A stretch of DNA of 64,000 nucleotides from Holophagales bacterium (GTDB lineage: Bacteria > Acidobacteriota > Thermoanaerobaculia > Multivoradales > Multivoraceae), in NCBI GenBank assembly GCA_009843505.1, contig VYDI01000040.1:182255-246254 (forward strand), given 5' to 3'. Made by a program: the position numbers and the translations under genes. The notes beneath the pieces are model-generated. The model was not told the origin of the DNA. It saw only the letters and a list, made by a program, of their open reading frames with translations, and searched no databases. Shown here one piece after another: positions 63,780-64,000 of this stretch. Every line of letters starts with the position of its first letter. The stretch's first letter is position 1.

Positions 63780-64000
63780 TTAGGGCCGGCAACGGAACGC
63801 CGCGACGTCGGTGATCGCATCGGCCGGCATGCCCGGCTCGTTGCGATACTCCTTCACCGCGCCGGTCGCCGTGTCCGTCACCCGGATCACGTAGCCCAGG
63901 TCCGTCGTCGCCGCGCCGAACACCCACACGTGGCCATTCGCCGAGCAGCCGTCCAGCAGCTTGATCAGCATCTCCCAGTTGTCCGCGTCGAAGAAGCGGA
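63780..64000 (-). CDS. C-terminal part of a protein with the Cys-rich exported module (partial)
   Basis: Only the last 73 codons are in the window; the gene continues beyond 64000. The readable end runs FFDADNWEMLIKLLDGC, NGHVWVFGAATTDLGYVIRVTD, ..., AAFRC. This matches the C-terminal module of the PQQ dehydrogenase (FFDPKNVEIVLKVLDAC, GRYWLYATGLTDLEVELEV, ..., QAFAC), in the same order and with the same Cys positions. The module is found at the ends of many exported proteins of such bacteria. The role is unknown; a surface-binding or sorting module is plausible. Confidence 0.75.
   Translation of the reverse strand, partial: RFFDADNWEMLIKLLDGCSANGHVWVFGAATTDLGYVIRVTDTATGAVKEYRNEPGMPADAITDVAAFRCRP

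Overview
The window is a densely coding, roughly two-thirds G+C stretch of chromosome from a Gram-negative, respiring, heterotrophic bacterium. Two large TonB-dependent receptors (one with an N-terminal carboxypeptidase-regulatory domain, Oar-like), many exported peptidases, a PVC-type haem-binding protein, DUF1080 and DUF885 proteins and a Cys-rich C-terminal module together suggest an Acidobacteriota-like lineage. This is an inference from gene families; no rRNA or tRNA gene is present. I see no insertion sequence, prophage, integrase or CRISPR array, and no gene-free stretch exceeds about 280 bases.

Layout. 1-5.9 kb: exported MBL-fold hydrolase, HisN/IMPase-type phosphatase, MaoC plus DUF2007 pair, MurA with Asp in place of the fosfomycin-target Cys, a secreted Trp/Glu-repeat protein and an HSL-type esterase. 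5.9-12.7 kb: full-length Lhr helicase, then a 2-TM protein with an orphan Mrp/Nuo-type antiporter subunit. 12.7-19.8 kb: LysR regulator overlapping gltB, then gltD. 19.8-23.1 kb: Oar-like receptor with a clear promoter and intrinsic terminator. 23.1-28.9 kb: LarA-type racemase with a tandem DUF1080 protein, divergent from an Ldh2-family dehydrogenase, then a PHB-depolymerase-like esterase and an orphan ABC ATPase. 28.9-34.3 kb: DUF4336/CaiB/crotonase operon divergent from hemB and a sulfatase lipoprotein. 34.4-40.9 kb: methyltransferase and S9 peptidase, AMIN-domain protein, two paralogous 4-TM proteins, DUF885 peptidase. 41.0-48.3 kb: a tightly overlapping three-gene periplasmic redox operon (SGNH-like protein; propeller/HEAT/azurin/cytochrome c fusion; PQQ dehydrogenase with Calx-beta). 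48.4-49.5 kb: an intact Phd/PIN toxin-antitoxin pair followed by a second antitoxin whose PIN toxin is cut off after about 12 codons. 49.4-53.7 kb: TPR protein, TlpA-like thioredoxin, second TonB receptor. 53.9-59.3 kb: Gld-like ABC system (ATPase, permease, GldG, DUF4340) with a VOC protein. 59.4-64.0 kb: M14 carboxypeptidase, PutP-type symporter with a 47-residue leader ORF, and the 3' end of a gene carrying the same Cys-rich module as the PQQ dehydrogenase.

Two features recur across the window. First, most operon-leading genes have a TANNNT -10 element only 5-12 bases before the start codon and no Shine-Dalgarno, implying widespread leaderless mRNA. Second, a short dispersed repeat, GGGTGC followed by a 7-bp hairpin with a 4-nt loop, occurs between genes and inside two coding regions. 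Physiologically the genes fit aerobic or oxyanion-respiring growth on peptides and hydroxyacids: exported peptidases, a PutP symporter, hydroxyacid racemase and dehydrogenase, and periplasmic PQQ oxidation feeding copper and haem carriers.
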